Assembly: GCF_009184865.1 (NCBI RefSeq)
Contig: NZ_CP045096.1
Coordinates: 7,626,001 to 7,690,000 of the forward strand
Direction of reading: 5' to 3'
DNA from: Streptomyces phaeolivaceus
GTDB taxonomy: Bacteria; Actinomycetota; Actinomycetes; Streptomycetales; Streptomycetaceae
DNA length: 64,000 bases
Both the position numbers and the translations under genes were made by a program. Below, piece by piece: positions 45,881-54,739 of this stretch. The notes below the pieces were generated by a model. The model ran no database searches, had not been told where the DNA came from, and saw nothing but the letters and a program-made list of their open reading frames with translations. The number at the start of each line of letters is the position of its first letter. Within the stretch, counting starts at the first letter, position 1.

Positions 45881-47296
45881 ATGGCAAAGGCACCCGTACT
45901 CACGCCCCGCGCGGACGACTTCCCGCGCTGGTACCAGGATCTGATCACCAAGGCCGAGCTGGCCGACAACGGTCCGGTGCGCGGCACCATGGTGATCCGA
46001 CCGTACGGGTACGGGCTCTGGGAGCGGATGCAGCAGGAGATGGACGCCCGGATCAAGGAGACGGGCACGCAGAACGCGTACTTCCCGCTGCTGATCCCGC
46101 AGTCGTACCTGACCCGAGAGGCGGAGCATGTCGAGGGCTTCGCGCCCGAACTGGCCGTGGTGACGCACGGCGGCGGCAAGGAGCTCGAAGAGCCCGCCGT
46201 GGTCCGCCCCACCTCCGAGATGATCATCAACGACTACTTCTCGAAGTGGGTGCAGAGCTACCGCGATCTGCCGCTGCTGATCAACCAGTGGGCGAACGTG
46301 GTCCGTTGGGAGCTGCGGCCCCGGCTCTTCCTCCGCACGAGCGAGTTCCTCTGGCAGGAGGGCCACACGGCGCACGCGACGTACGAGGAGGCGCGCGACT
46401 TCGCCGCGCACATCCACCGGGAGGTCTACGAGGACTTCATGGTGAACGTCCTCGCGATGGACGTGGTCCCCGGCCGCAAGACCGTCCGGGAGCGGTTCGC
46501 GGGCGCCATCAACACCCTCACGCTGGAAGGGATGATGGGCGACGGCAAGGCCCTCCAGATGGCCACCAGTCATGAGCTGGGCCAGAACTTCGCCAAGGCC
46601 TTCAACACCCGCTATCTGTCGAGGGAAGGCACGCAGGAGCTGGTCTGGCAGACCTCCTGGGGCTCCACCACCCGCATGATCGGCGCCCTGGTGATGATGC
46701 ACGGCGACGACAACGGTCTGCGGGTGCCGCCCCGGCTGGCCCATGTCCAGGCCGTCGTTCTCGCGATCAAGGGCGACGAAGCGGTTCTGGCCAAGGTCCG
46801 CGAGCTCGGCGACCGGCTCAAGGCGGCCGGTGTCCGGGTGCGGGTCGACGACCGTACGGACGTCCCGTTCGGCCGTCGAGCCGTCGACTGGGAGCTGAAG
46901 GGCGTGCCTGTACGGATCGAGGTCGGCCCCCGTGACCTGGAGAACGGTACCGCGATGCTGGCCCGCCGCATCCCGGGCGGCAAGGAGCCGGTCGCCCTCG
47001 ACTCGCTCGTCCAGCTGCTGCCCACGATTCTGGAGGAGGACCAGGCGCTGCTGTTGAAGCAGTCGCGTGAGCGCCGGGAGTCCCGGACGACCGAGGTGTC
47101 CACGCTCGACGAGGCTATCGAGGCCGCCGCGGCCGGTGGTTGGGCGCGTATCCCCTGGTCGACGCTGGGCGAGGACGGCGAGAGCAAGCTCGGTGAGCAC
47201 GCCGTGACCGTAAGGTGTCTGGTCGCCGAGGACGGGTCGGTGCCCGACTCCTACGCCGCACCCGGTAACGTCGCCGTCGTGGCGCGCGCTTACTAG
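45881..47296 (+). CDS. proS: Prolyl-tRNA synthetase, archaeal/eukaryote-like (short) type
   Basis: A 471-aa class II synthetase that charges tRNA-Pro. VRPTSEMIINDYFSKWVQSY, QWANVVRWELRPRLFLRTSE and FLWQEGHTAHAT are class II motif 2 and flanking blocks. ALQMATSHELGQNFAKAF and ELVWQTSWGSTTRMIGALVM are typical of the archaeal/eukaryotic group. It lacks the ~180-residue editing insertion that bacterial-type ProRS carries between motifs 2 and 3, and it ends in the expected C-terminal Tyr. Most streptomycetes have a bacterial-type proS elsewhere, from memory, so this may be a second copy. ATG 45881 has no clear ribosome-binding site. No T-box leader was seen upstream. Confidence 0.92.
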   Translation: MAKAPVLTPRADDFPRWYQDLITKAELADNGPVRGTMVIRPYGYGLWERMQQEMDARIKETGTQNAYFPLLIPQSYLTREAEHVEGFAPELAVVTHGGGKELEEPAVVRPTSEMIINDYFSKWVQSYRDLPLLINQWANVVRWELRPRLFLRTSEFLWQEGHTAHATYEEARDFAAHIHREVYEDFMVNVLAMDVVPGRKTVRERFAGAINTLTLEGMMGDGKALQMATSHELGQNFAKAFNTRYLSREGTQELVWQTSWGSTTRMIGALVMMHGDDNGLRVPPRLAHVQAVVLAIKGDEAVLAKVRELGDRLKAAGVRVRVDDRTDVPFGRRAVDWELKGVPVRIEVGPRDLENGTAMLARRIPGGKEPVALDSLVQLLPTILEEDQALLLKQSRERRESRTTEVSTLDEAIEAAAAGGWARIPWSTLGEDGESKLGEHAVTVRCLVAEDGSVPDSYAAPGNVAVVARAY

Positions 47297-47556
47297 AGCA
47301 CCCCGTTCCGCCGGGAGAGCGACCGAAACGTCCCTTGCGCATCTGCCGACCACAGGTGCCCCGGCGCGCGGACCTCGTCTACGCGCCGGGGCGTACGTGT
47401 TACTACGTACCGCCTTGTGGTGAGCTGTGAGGCTTCTCCGCAGATCAGCGCACCCGCCCTCGTCAGGACGCACTAGTGGCAACTGACGGGTACGTGCAAA
47501 TTATTTGGGATGGCCCGGAATCGGAACACACGGGCACTCCGGCTCGTTCTCATTAC

Positions 47557-48153
47557 GTGAGCACGACACAGACACCACCTGTTCTCGCCGCAGAACTGGC
47601 GCAGGCGTGGGCCGACATTCAACGGCACCACCCCGAGCTGCCGGATCTTGCCGCTCCCGAGTCCCTGATCGGGGAGTCGTCGTCCGCCTGCGGACACGAG
47701 CTCTCCTTCGAGCGACTGCTCCATGAGGCAGTCCATGGCATCGCCGCCGCGCGCGGAGTCCGCGACACCTCCCGGGCCGGCCGGTACCACAACCGCAGAT
47801 TCCTCGCGATCGCCGAGGAACTCGGCCTCGACCACCCCGAGGAGCCGCATCCCAGCAGCGGTTTCTCGCTGGTCACGCTGAACCCCGAGGCCAAGCGTCG
47901 CTACCGGCCCACGATCGACAGACTGCAGCGCGCCCTCAAGGCGCACACGGCCGCGACCTCCGCGGACACGGCCCGCAGCTTCCGGGGCCCGGCCGCTCGC
48001 CACGGCTCCTCCGGCGGCGGCGTCCGCGTCAAGGCCGTCTGCGACTGCGGTCGCAACGTCCGGGTCGTCCCGTCCGTGCTCGCCCAGGCGCCCATCGTCT
48101 GCGGCGGCTGCGGCAAGCCCTTCCGGATCCCGGAGGTCGTGGGAGCCGCGTGA
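47557..48153 (+). CDS. SprT-like HExxH protein with C-terminal zinc ribbon
   Basis: A 198-aa protein with LLHEAVHGIAAARGV at residues 55-69, an HExxH zinc-protease motif. A following RYHNRRFLAIAEELGLDHP supplies a possible third ligand. Near the C-terminus CDCGRNVRVVPSVLAQ and CGGCGKPFRIP form a zinc ribbon. The layout recalls SprT-like proteins, which act on DNA-protein crosslinks in other organisms; function here is inference only. GTG 47557 was chosen because the codons before it (from GTG 47476) are AT-rich and look like promoter DNA, though that start would add 27 residues. A 12-bp stem terminator follows at 48212. Confidence 0.72.
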   Translation: MSTTQTPPVLAAELAQAWADIQRHHPELPDLAAPESLIGESSSACGHELSFERLLHEAVHGIAAARGVRDTSRAGRYHNRRFLAIAEELGLDHPEEPHPSSGFSLVTLNPEAKRRYRPTIDRLQRALKAHTAATSADTARSFRGPAARHGSSGGGVRVKAVCDCGRNVRVVPSVLAQAPIVCGGCGKPFRIPEVVGAA

Positions 48154-48211
48154 CACGACGAGCTGAACAGACGGCCGCTCGTGGCAGCCGTACCAGTGAG
48201 TCGTGCGGGGA

Positions 48212-48244
48212 GTGCGGGGTGCCGCCGACGGTGGCACCCCGCAC
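48212..48244 (+). terminator. Hairpin terminator before rpsP
   Basis: GTGCGGGGTGCC (48212-48223) and GGCACCCCGCAC (48233-48244) form a perfect 12-bp stem with a 9-base loop, 58 bases after the HExxH-protein stop. Confidence 0.75.
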
Positions 48245-48479
48245 GCGCCCGTGAGCAGCGGCAAGCACCCCTGGCGCGGGGTGCCGCTTCGGCATGGCTT
48301 CCGCCCGGCCCTGGTAAGAGGCCTGGCGCGGCGTGTGGCACAATGGCTAGCTGTACTCGACAGTCGCACAGGACCCCTCTCTCCTCCGGCTGACGCGTCC
48401 ATCGGGCACTCGGGTACCGCAACCCCACGCGGCTCTTCCGCCGTGCCCAATCACGTCAAAACCAGGAGAACCCACTCCC

Positions 48480-48899
48480 GTGGCAGTCAAGATCAAGCTG
48501 AAGCGTCTGGGCAAGATCCGTTCGCCTCACTACCGCATCGTCGTCGCCGACTCCCGCACCCGTCGTGACGGCCGTGCGATCGAGGAGATCGGCAAGTACC
48601 ACCCGACGTACAACCCGTCGGTCATCGAGGTCGACGAGGAGCGCGTCGCGTACTGGCTGGGTGTCGGCGCGCAGCCGACCGAGCCCGTGCTCGCCATTCT
48701 GAAGAAGACCGGCGACTGGCAGAAGTTCAAGGGCGAGCCCGCTCCGGCGCCGCTCCTCGTGGCTCAGCCGAAGTCCGCGCGCCCGTCGTTCGAGGCCCTG
48801 GGCGGCGACGACGAGGGCAAGGGTGAGGCGATCACCCAGAAGAAGAAGGCCGACAAGAAGGACGAGGCCGCCGCCGAGTCCGAGTCGACCGAGGCCTGA
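48480..48899 (+). CDS. rpsP: 30S ribosomal protein S16
   Basis: A 139-aa protein: the S16 core [32 protein letters not shown] at the N-terminus is followed by [23 protein letters not shown]. The family is normally 80-90 residues, so there is an Ala/Lys/Glu/Asp-rich C-terminal tail of about 50 residues, as in other actinobacteria. GTG 48480 has AGGAG upstream. It heads the conserved rpsP-khpA-rimM-trmD-rplS cluster. A CACAAT -10-like box about 130 bases upstream is a possible promoter. Confidence 0.96.
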   Translation: MAVKIKLKRLGKIRSPHYRIVVADSRTRRDGRAIEEIGKYHPTYNPSVIEVDEERVAYWLGVGAQPTEPVLAILKKTGDWQKFKGEPAPAPLLVAQPKSARPSFEALGGDDEGKGEAITQKKKADKKDEAAAESESTEA

Positions 48900-48901
48900 G
48901 C

Positions 48902-49141
48902 ATGCTCGAGGAGGCTCTCGAGCACCTCGTCAAGGGCATCGTCGACTACCCCGACGATGTGCAGGTCGCTTCGCGCAACCTGCGCCGCGGGCGCGTGCTC
49001 GAGGTCCGGGTCCACCCCGACGACCTCGGCAAGGTGATCGGCCGCAACGGCCGTACCGCCCGCGCTCTGCGTACCGTCGTGGGCGCCATCGGCGGGCGCG
49101 GTGTCCGTGTCGACCTCGTCGACGTGGATCACGTCCGCTGA
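48902..49141 (+). CDS. khpA: KH-domain RNA-binding protein (KhpA-like)
   Basis: A 79-aa single KH domain protein. VRVHPDDLGKVIGRNGRTAR carries the IGxxGx RNA-binding loop (IGRNGR), and GIVDYPDDVQV is the usual N-terminal strand. The gene begins two bases after rpsP, as in almost all Gram-positive genomes. KhpA in Firmicutes forms a complex with KhpB and influences cell wall and division genes; a KhpB homologue is not in this window. Confidence 0.92.
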   Translation: MLEEALEHLVKGIVDYPDDVQVASRNLRRGRVLEVRVHPDDLGKVIGRNGRTARALRTVVGAIGGRGVRVDLVDVDHVR

Positions 49142-49225
49142 CGAAGATTCGCAGCACCGGCTCGGGCCGGGGAGGGCCACTGGGCCGTCCCCGGCCCGTA
49201 GTCGTATGACAGGAGATCAAGCACA

Positions 49226-49795
49226 GTGCAGCTCGTAGTCGCACGGATCGGCCGCGCCCACGGCATCAAGGGCGAGGTCACCGTCGAGGTCCGCACCGAC
49301 GAGCCGGAGCTTCGGCTCGGCCCCGGCGCCGTCCTGCTCACGGACCCCGCCTCGACGGGACCGCTCACCATCGAGACCGGCCGGGTCCACAGCGGCCGGC
49401 TGCTCCTGCGCTTCGAGGGCGTCCGCGACCGCAACGCCGCCGAGGCCCTCCGCAACACCCTGCTGATCGCGGAGGTGGACCCGGAGGAGCTGCCGGAGGA
49501 GGAGGACGAGTACTACGACCATCAGCTGATGGACCTGGACGTGGTCACCAAGGACGGCGTCGAGGTCGGCCGGATCACCGAGATCTCGCATCTGCCCTCC
49601 CAGGACCTCTTCATCGTCGAGCGGCCCGACGGCAGCGAGGTGATGATCCCGTTCGTCGAGTCGATCGTCACCGAGATCGACCTGACCGAGCAGCGAGCGG
49701 TCATCGACCCGCCGCCCGGCCTGATCGACGACCGGGCGGAGATCGCGTCCTCCCGGGATGCCGATGACGCCGAAGACGCCGGGGACGAGGCCTGA
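49226..49795 (+). CDS. rimM: Ribosome maturation factor RimM
   Basis: A 189-aa 16S rRNA assembly factor that binds S19. [24 protein letters not shown] at the N-terminus and [25 protein letters not shown] followed by [22 protein letters not shown] (the PRC-barrel) are diagnostic. GTG 49226 was chosen because AGGAGATC precedes it. The last base of its TGA is the first base of the trmD ATG (TGATG), giving tight coupling. The C-terminus adds an acidic Asp/Ala/Glu tail. Confidence 0.94.
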   Translation: MQLVVARIGRAHGIKGEVTVEVRTDEPELRLGPGAVLLTDPASTGPLTIETGRVHSGRLLLRFEGVRDRNAAEALRNTLLIAEVDPEELPEEEDEYYDHQLMDLDVVTKDGVEVGRITEISHLPSQDLFIVERPDGSEVMIPFVESIVTEIDLTEQRAVIDPPPGLIDDRAEIASSRDADDAEDAGDEA

Positions 49796-50628
49796 TGCGG
49801 CTCGACGTCGTCACGATCTTCCCCGAGTACCTCGAACCCCTGAACGTCTCGCTCGTCGGCAAGGCACGCGCGCGCGGGCAGCTCAAGGTGCACGTCCACG
49901 ACCTGCGGGAATGGACGTACGACCGGCACAACACGGTCGACGACACCCCCTACGGCGGCGGCCCCGGCATGGTCATGAAGACCGATCCCTGGGGTGAGGC
50001 GCTCGACGACGTGCTGGCCCAGGGGTACGAGGCCGGATCCGCCCGGCCCGCGCTCGTCGTCCCCACCCCCGGCGGCCGGCCCTTCACCCAGGCGCTCGCC
50101 GTCGAACTCTCCGAGTGCCCCTGGCTGGTCTTCACACCGGCGCGCTACGAGGGCATCGACCGGCGCGTGATCGACGAGTACGCGACCCGGATGCCCGTCC
50201 ACGAGGTCTCCATCGGCGACTACGTGCTCGCCGGCGGCGAGGCGGCCGTCCTCGTCGTCACCGAGGCCGTGGCACGGCTGCTGCCCGGTGTCCTCGGCAA
50301 CGCCGAGTCCCACCGGGACGACTCCTTCGCACCCGGCGCCATGGCCAATCTGCTGGAGGGGCCGGTGTACACCAAGCCCCCCGAGTGGCGTGGCCGCGAC
50401 ATCCCCGAGGTGCTGCTCAGCGGCCACCACGGGAAGATCGCACGCTGGCGGCGCGACGAGGCCCTGAAGCGTACGGCGGCCAACCGGCCCGACCTGATCG
50501 AGCGTTGCGACCCCGAGGCCTTCGACAAGAAGGACCGCGAGATGCTCTCCATCCTGGGCTGGGCCCCGGATCCGGAGGGGGAGCCCCACGGCCGATTTTG
50601 GCGGCGGCCGGAGGGCGTGGAAGAATAG
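49795..50628 (+). CDS. trmD: tRNA (guanine37-N1)-methyltransferase TrmD
   Basis: A 277-aa trefoil-knot SAM methyltransferase that makes m1G37 in tRNAs and prevents frameshifting. [20 protein letters not shown] starts the protein. FTPARYEGIDRRVIDEY and SIGDYVLAGGEAAVLVVTEA form the knot and catalytic loop, and GNAESHRDDSFA plus GLLEGPVYTKP-like residues follow. TGATG overlap with rimM. It is one of the most conserved genes of this cluster. Confidence 0.96.
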   Translation: MRLDVVTIFPEYLEPLNVSLVGKARARGQLKVHVHDLREWTYDRHNTVDDTPYGGGPGMVMKTDPWGEALDDVLAQGYEAGSARPALVVPTPGGRPFTQALAVELSECPWLVFTPARYEGIDRRVIDEYATRMPVHEVSIGDYVLAGGEAAVLVVTEAVARLLPGVLGNAESHRDDSFAPGAMANLLEGPVYTKPPEWRGRDIPEVLLSGHHGKIARWRRDEALKRTAANRPDLIERCDPEAFDKKDREMLSILGWAPDPEGEPHGRFWRRPEGVEE

Positions 50629-50761
50629 GCCGCTGTTGTGCGTCGTCCGGCGCGCGCCCCTGCCGCAGGGGGACACGACGCCCGCCCCGACCGGACAGCA
50701 TCCTCTCGAAACACCTAGCTCCCGCCTATGACCTGTGGCATGGGCGAAGAAAGCAGACGAA

Positions 50762-51112
50762 ATGTCTCACCTGCTCGACTCCGTCGACTCCGCGTCGCTG
50801 CGCAGCGACATCCCGGCCTTCCGCCCGGGTGACACCGTCAACGTCCACGTCCGCGTCATCGAGGGCAACCGCTCCCGTGTGCAGCAGTTCAAGGGCGTGG
50901 TCATCCGTCGCCAGGGCGCCGGTGTCCGCGAGACCTTCACGGTCCGCAAGGTCTCGTTCTCCGTCGGCGTCGAGCGCACCTTCCCGGTGCACACCCCGAT
51001 CGTCGAGAAGATCGAGCTCGTGACCCGCGGTGACGTCCGTCGCGCGAAGCTGTACTACCTGCGCGAGCTGCGCGGCAAGGCCGCGAAGATCAAGGAGAAG
51101 CGCGACAACTGA
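50762..51112 (+). CDS. rplS: 50S ribosomal protein L19
   Basis: A 116-aa protein: [20 protein letters not shown] at the start, [26 protein letters not shown] in the middle and [21 protein letters not shown] at the end are L19 family blocks. The ATG at 50762 is preceded by GAAGAAAG. An upstream in-frame ATG at 50735 would add nine residues foreign to the family. It sits 133 bases after trmD and 81 before sipW; no clear terminator was found between. Confidence 0.96.
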   Translation: MSHLLDSVDSASLRSDIPAFRPGDTVNVHVRVIEGNRSRVQQFKGVVIRRQGAGVRETFTVRKVSFSVGVERTFPVHTPIVEKIELVTRGDVRRAKLYYLRELRGKAAKIKEKRDN

Positions 51113-51193
51113 TCGCGCGCCCGGGTCACGGCTCAGGCCACGACCCGAGTCACAAAAGGTCGTCACAGCGGGGCCGGATACGATTTGGCCCCG

Positions 51194-51922
51194 ATGGACA
51201 CCGAAGCACAGCAGCACATGGAGCGCGACCGTTCCCCCCGCCCTTCCGGCGCGGAGGTCTCCGAGGAGATCTCCGACACAGAAGGGCCGAGGGAGCGGTC
51301 GCGTTTCGCATGGGGGGACCGCGCCACCGCATGGGTACCGGGCGGGTATTACACCCTGACCGTGCTGATCTGCCTGCTTTTCCTGGCGCTCTTCAGCAAC
51401 TTCGTGATGCAGCCGTTCCAGATTCCCAGCAGCTCCATGGCCGACTCATTGAGGATCGGGGACCGCGTTCTCGTAAATAAGTTGGCGTACCGTTTCGGAT
51501 CTGAGCCGCGGCGCGGTGACGTCGTCGTCTTCGACGGCACCGGCTACTTCGGGAACGCCGACTATGTCAAGCGCGTTGTCGGCGTGGGGGGAGACCGGGT
51601 GGTCTGCTGCGACCAGGAGGGGAGGCTTGAGGTGAACGGCCGGTGGGTCGACGAGTCGTCGTTTCTGTACCCGGGCGACAGCCCGTCGAACGTTCCCTTC
51701 GACGTGGTCGTCCCCGAGGGCAGGCTGTTCCTCCTCGGCGACCACCGTGGTGACTCCAGCGATTCCCGTGACCACCTGGGATCGCCCGGCGGTGGCATGG
51801 TCCCCCTGGACTCCGTGATCGGCAGAGCCGACTGGATCGCCTGGCCCGCCGACCACTGGACGCGGCTGGACCGTCCGGACGCCTACGCGCGTGTGCCCGC
51901 CGCCGGCGGTGCGCATGGGTAA
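51194..51922 (+). CDS. sipW: Type I signal peptidase SipW
   Basis: A 242-aa membrane protease that cuts Sec and Tat signal peptides outside the membrane. One helix at about 54-76 (YYTLTVLICLLFLALFSNFV) is followed by the catalytic serine box IPSSSMADSLRIGDRVLVNK, the lysine box DYVKRVVGVGGDRV, and box E LLGDHRGDSSDSRDHLG. There is no C-terminal helix, which separates it from SipX, SipY and SipZ. The ATG at 51194 is selected; an ATG at 51185 is also possible. It overlaps sipX by eight bases and begins a four-gene peptidase cluster typical of Streptomyces. Confidence 0.9.
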   Translation: MDTEAQQHMERDRSPRPSGAEVSEEISDTEGPRERSRFAWGDRATAWVPGGYYTLTVLICLLFLALFSNFVMQPFQIPSSSMADSLRIGDRVLVNKLAYRFGSEPRRGDVVVFDGTGYFGNADYVKRVVGVGGDRVVCCDQEGRLEVNGRWVDESSFLYPGDSPSNVPFDVVVPEGRLFLLGDHRGDSSDSRDHLGSPGGGMVPLDSVIGRADWIAWPADHWTRLDRPDAYARVPAAGGAHG

Positions 51923-53054
51923 CCGTGGCAAACCCCGTGGTGCGGCTCCCGCCAGCCCCGCGGCCAACCTGCTGCCCACCGGTTCGCGGCGGTCCGGCGG
52001 GGCCGCCCGCCCGAGCCGGGTCGAGCGGCGCAAACTCGCCCGTAAGATCAAGCGGCGCAGGCGTCGCTCCGCGGTCAAGGAGATCCCGCTCCTCGTCGGT
52101 GTCGCCGTCCTCATAGCCCTGGTCCTGAAAACCTTCCTCGTCCAGGCGTTCGTGATCCCGTCGGGCTCCATGGAGCAGACGATCCAGATCGGCGACCGGG
52201 TCCTGGTCGACAAGCTCACCCCCTGGTTCGGCTCCGAACCCACCCGCGGGGACGTCGTCGTCTTCAAGGACCCGGGCGGCTGGCTGGAGGACGAGCAGAC
52301 GACGGCGGCCACCGAGGACCCCATCGTCATCAAGCAGATAAAGGAAGGCCTGCAGTTCATCGGCCTCCTCCCGTCCGACGACGAGCAGGACCTGATCAAG
52401 CGGGTCGTCGCGGTCGGCGGCGACACCGTCAAGTGCTGCGACACCCAGGGGCGCGTCACCGTCAACGGCATGCCGCTGGACGAGACGGCGTACATCCACC
52501 CCGGCAACCAGCCCTCGACCCAGCAGTTCCAGGTGACCGTCCCCCAGGGCCGACTGTGGGTGATGGGCGATCACCGGGAGAACTCCGCGGACTCGCGCGC
52601 TCACCAGTCCGACGACTCGACGACGGCGAAGTTCGGCGGGACGGTCCCTCAAGACTCCGTCGTCGGCCGGGCCGTGGTCATCGCCTGGCCGGTCGGCCAC
52701 TGGGGGCAGTTGGAGGAGCCGGACACATTCTCCGCCGTACCGAGCGGGTCGACCACGGCCCTCGGCGCTTCGCATAGGGTGGCCTCCGCGGATCGAAATG
52801 GATTGATCCCCCTCCCGACCCCTGCGGAACTCCCGCTCGTTATGGGAGTGGTGGGCCTGCACCGGCTGTGGCGCGGGCGGCGGTACGGAGTGAGGAGTGG
52901 ATGTGGGGGATTTGGCGGTCGGCGCACGGTCGGGACACGGTGGTTCCGAAGAGCGGCCGGAGCGATCCGACGAGGCGGCTTCCCCGGCCGCGGAGAACAT
53001 GGAGAACGTGGAGAGCACCGTGAATTCCGAGGGTTCCGCCGACTCCGGGAGTGA
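51915..53054 (+). CDS. sipX: Type I signal peptidase SipX, with unusual C-terminal extension
   Basis: A 379-aa enzyme. A helix lies at about 57-80 (EIPLLVGVAVLIALVLKTFL), followed by the serine box IPSGSMEQTIQIGDRVLVDK, lysine box DLIKRVVAVGGDTVKCC and box E MGDHRENSADSRAH. A weak hydrophobic stretch (LPLVMGVVGL) lies near 311-320. The last 50 residues (GVRSGCGGFGGRRTVGTRWF and beyond) are Gly/Arg-rich and are encoded in DNA that also codes for the start of SipY. That makes the protein longer than usual and suggests that the tail is a relic or that the true stop was lost. ATG 51915 overlaps the end of sipW. Confidence 0.85.
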   Translation: MGNRGKPRGAAPASPAANLLPTGSRRSGGAARPSRVERRKLARKIKRRRRRSAVKEIPLLVGVAVLIALVLKTFLVQAFVIPSGSMEQTIQIGDRVLVDKLTPWFGSEPTRGDVVVFKDPGGWLEDEQTTAATEDPIVIKQIKEGLQFIGLLPSDDEQDLIKRVVAVGGDTVKCCDTQGRVTVNGMPLDETAYIHPGNQPSTQQFQVTVPQGRLWVMGDHRENSADSRAHQSDDSTTAKFGGTVPQDSVVGRAVVIAWPVGHWGQLEEPDTFSAVPSGSTTALGASHRVASADRNGLIPLPTPAELPLVMGVVGLHRLWRGRRYGVRSGCGGFGGRRTVGTRWFRRAAGAIRRGGFPGRGEHGERGEHREFRGFRRLRE

Positions 53055-53916
53055 CTCCCCGGACGAAACGAACGGAACGCCCGACGGCGACGGCACCCCG
53101 GCCCCGGCCGACGGCGACCGGAACGAGCGGCCCAGGAAGAAACAGCGTTCCTTCTGGAAGGAACTGCCGATCCTGATCGGTATCGCGCTGGTGCTCGCGC
53201 TGCTGATCAAGACCTTCCTGGTGCAGGCGTTCTCCATCCCGTCCGACTCGATGCAGAACACCCTGCAAGAGGGCGACCGGGTCCTGGTCGACAAGCTCAC
53301 CCCCTGGTTCGGTTCCGAGCCCGAGCGCGGTGAGGTCGTCGTCTTCCACGACCCGGACGGCTGGCTGGACGGCGAACCCACCCTGGAGCCCAACGCCGTG
53401 CAGCGCGTCCTCGGCTGGATCGGTCTGATGCCGTCCGCCGAGGAGAAGGACCTCATCAAGCGCGTCATCGGTGTCGCCGGCGACACCGTGGAGTGCAACG
53501 GCACGGGCCCGCTCAAGGTCAACGGCAAGGCGCTGAACGAGCCTTACGTGTACCCGGGCAACACCCCCTGCACCGTCGACGACACGGGCGGTCAGTTCAA
53601 GGTGAAGGTACCCGAGGGCAAAATCTGGGTCATGGGTGACCACCGGCAGAACTCGCTGGACTCCCGCTACCACCAGAACGACAGCAACAAGGGCATGGTC
53701 CCCGTCGACCAGGTCGTCGGCCGCGCCATCGTGGTCGCCTGGCCGCCCACCCGCTGGTCCACGCTGCCGGTTCCCGACACCTTCGACCAGAATCTGAGCG
53801 CCGCCGCCCCCGGCGCGCTCGGCCTCGCGGGCGCGGTGCCGCTGGTGCTGTGGCGCCGGCGCCGCCTTCTGGCCACCGCGAGCCCGAGGGTTTCTGGCAC
53901 GGGTACCGCCGGGTAG
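52897..53916 (+). CDS. sipY: Type I signal peptidase SipY
   Basis: A 339-aa protease. An acidic Ser/Glu/Gly-rich N-terminus of about 85 residues precedes the helix LPILIGIALVLALLIKTFLV. IPSDSMQNTLQEGDRVLVDK holds the catalytic serine, DLIKRVIGVAGDTV the lysine, and MGDHRQNSLDSRYH box E. A C-terminal hydrophobic stretch (GALGLAGAVPLVLW) precedes RRRRLLATA and could be a second anchor. GTG 52897 has GGAG and AGGAG upstream. ATG 52999 is an alternative that would shorten the acidic part and reduce the overlap with sipX from 158 to 56 bases. Confidence 0.88.
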   Translation: MDVGDLAVGARSGHGGSEERPERSDEAASPAAENMENVESTVNSEGSADSGSDSPDETNGTPDGDGTPAPADGDRNERPRKKQRSFWKELPILIGIALVLALLIKTFLVQAFSIPSDSMQNTLQEGDRVLVDKLTPWFGSEPERGEVVVFHDPDGWLDGEPTLEPNAVQRVLGWIGLMPSAEEKDLIKRVIGVAGDTVECNGTGPLKVNGKALNEPYVYPGNTPCTVDDTGGQFKVKVPEGKIWVMGDHRQNSLDSRYHQNDSNKGMVPVDQVVGRAIVVAWPPTRWSTLPVPDTFDQNLSAAAPGALGLAGAVPLVLWRRRRLLATASPRVSGTGTAG

Positions 53917-53995
53917 GGTGCCGTCCCAGATCGCCGATCTTCCGCGGCCCGTACGGGGCCCGGACGGTCGATTCTCCGAACGGGGGAGCACTGGG

Positions 53996-54739
53996 ATGAG
54001 CGGGACGACACGTCGTACGGACGAGGGCCTCGGACGGCTCGGCAGCACGCTGTCGGGACTGGCCGTGGCCCTCGGCTGTGTGCTCTTCCTGGGCGGCTTC
54101 GTGTGGGGTGCGATCGTCTACGCGCCCTACACCGTGCCCACCGACTCCATGGCCCCCACCATCGTCTCCGGGGACCGCATACTCGCCCAGCGGATCGACG
54201 GCGCCGAGATCGAGCGCGGTGACGTCGTGGTCTTCCGGGAGGAGACCTGGGGCAACTCCCCGATGGTCAAGCGGGTCGTCGCGGTCGGCGGGGACACGGT
54301 CGCCTGCTGCACCGACGGCAGGCTGACCGTCAACGGCAAGAAGATCGACGAGGCGTATCTGCACGGCGAGGACGCCGAGCTGACCGGTATCCCCGAGATC
54401 ACCGTCCCCAAGGGCCGGCTGTTCCTCCTCGGCGACGAGCGCAGCGGCTCCCTGGACTCCACCGCCCACCTCACCGAGGCCGGCCAGGGCACGGTGCCCC
54501 GGGCCAACGTGGACGCGCGCGTGGACGCCGTCGTCTGGCCCATGGACGGCATGCTGGCCCGCCCCACGGGCTTCGAGAAGCTCGGCGCGCTCTCCACTCC
54601 CGGCCCGCTGCGGCTGATCACCGCCGCGCTGGTCGTGGGCATGGTGCTCGTGCTGGGCGGCGCCGCCTACGGGCCCGTCGCCAAGCGCCTCGGGGGACGC
54701 GGTCGTACGACGCGGCCGGAGCCTGCCCGTGTCGGCTGA
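53996..54739 (+). CDS. sipZ: Type I signal peptidase SipZ
   Basis: A 247-aa protease with an N-terminal helix LSGLAVALGCVLFLGGFVWG (about 17-42) and a C-terminal helix LITAALVVGMVLVLGGAAYG. VPTDSMAPTIVSGDRILAQR carries the catalytic serine, SPMVKRVVAVGGDTVACC the lysine, and LLGDERSGSLDSTAHL box E. ATG 53996 is preceded by GGGGGAGCA. It overlaps the NUDIX gene by eleven bases. From the literature the first three sip genes form one operon and sipZ another with downstream genes, and the 79-base gap before sipZ fits that. Confidence 0.9.
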   Translation: MSGTTRRTDEGLGRLGSTLSGLAVALGCVLFLGGFVWGAIVYAPYTVPTDSMAPTIVSGDRILAQRIDGAEIERGDVVVFREETWGNSPMVKRVVAVGGDTVACCTDGRLTVNGKKIDEAYLHGEDAELTGIPEITVPKGRLFLLGDERSGSLDSTAHLTEAGQGTVPRANVDARVDAVVWPMDGMLARPTGFEKLGALSTPGPLRLITAALVVGMVLVLGGAAYGPVAKRLGGRGRTTRPEPARVG

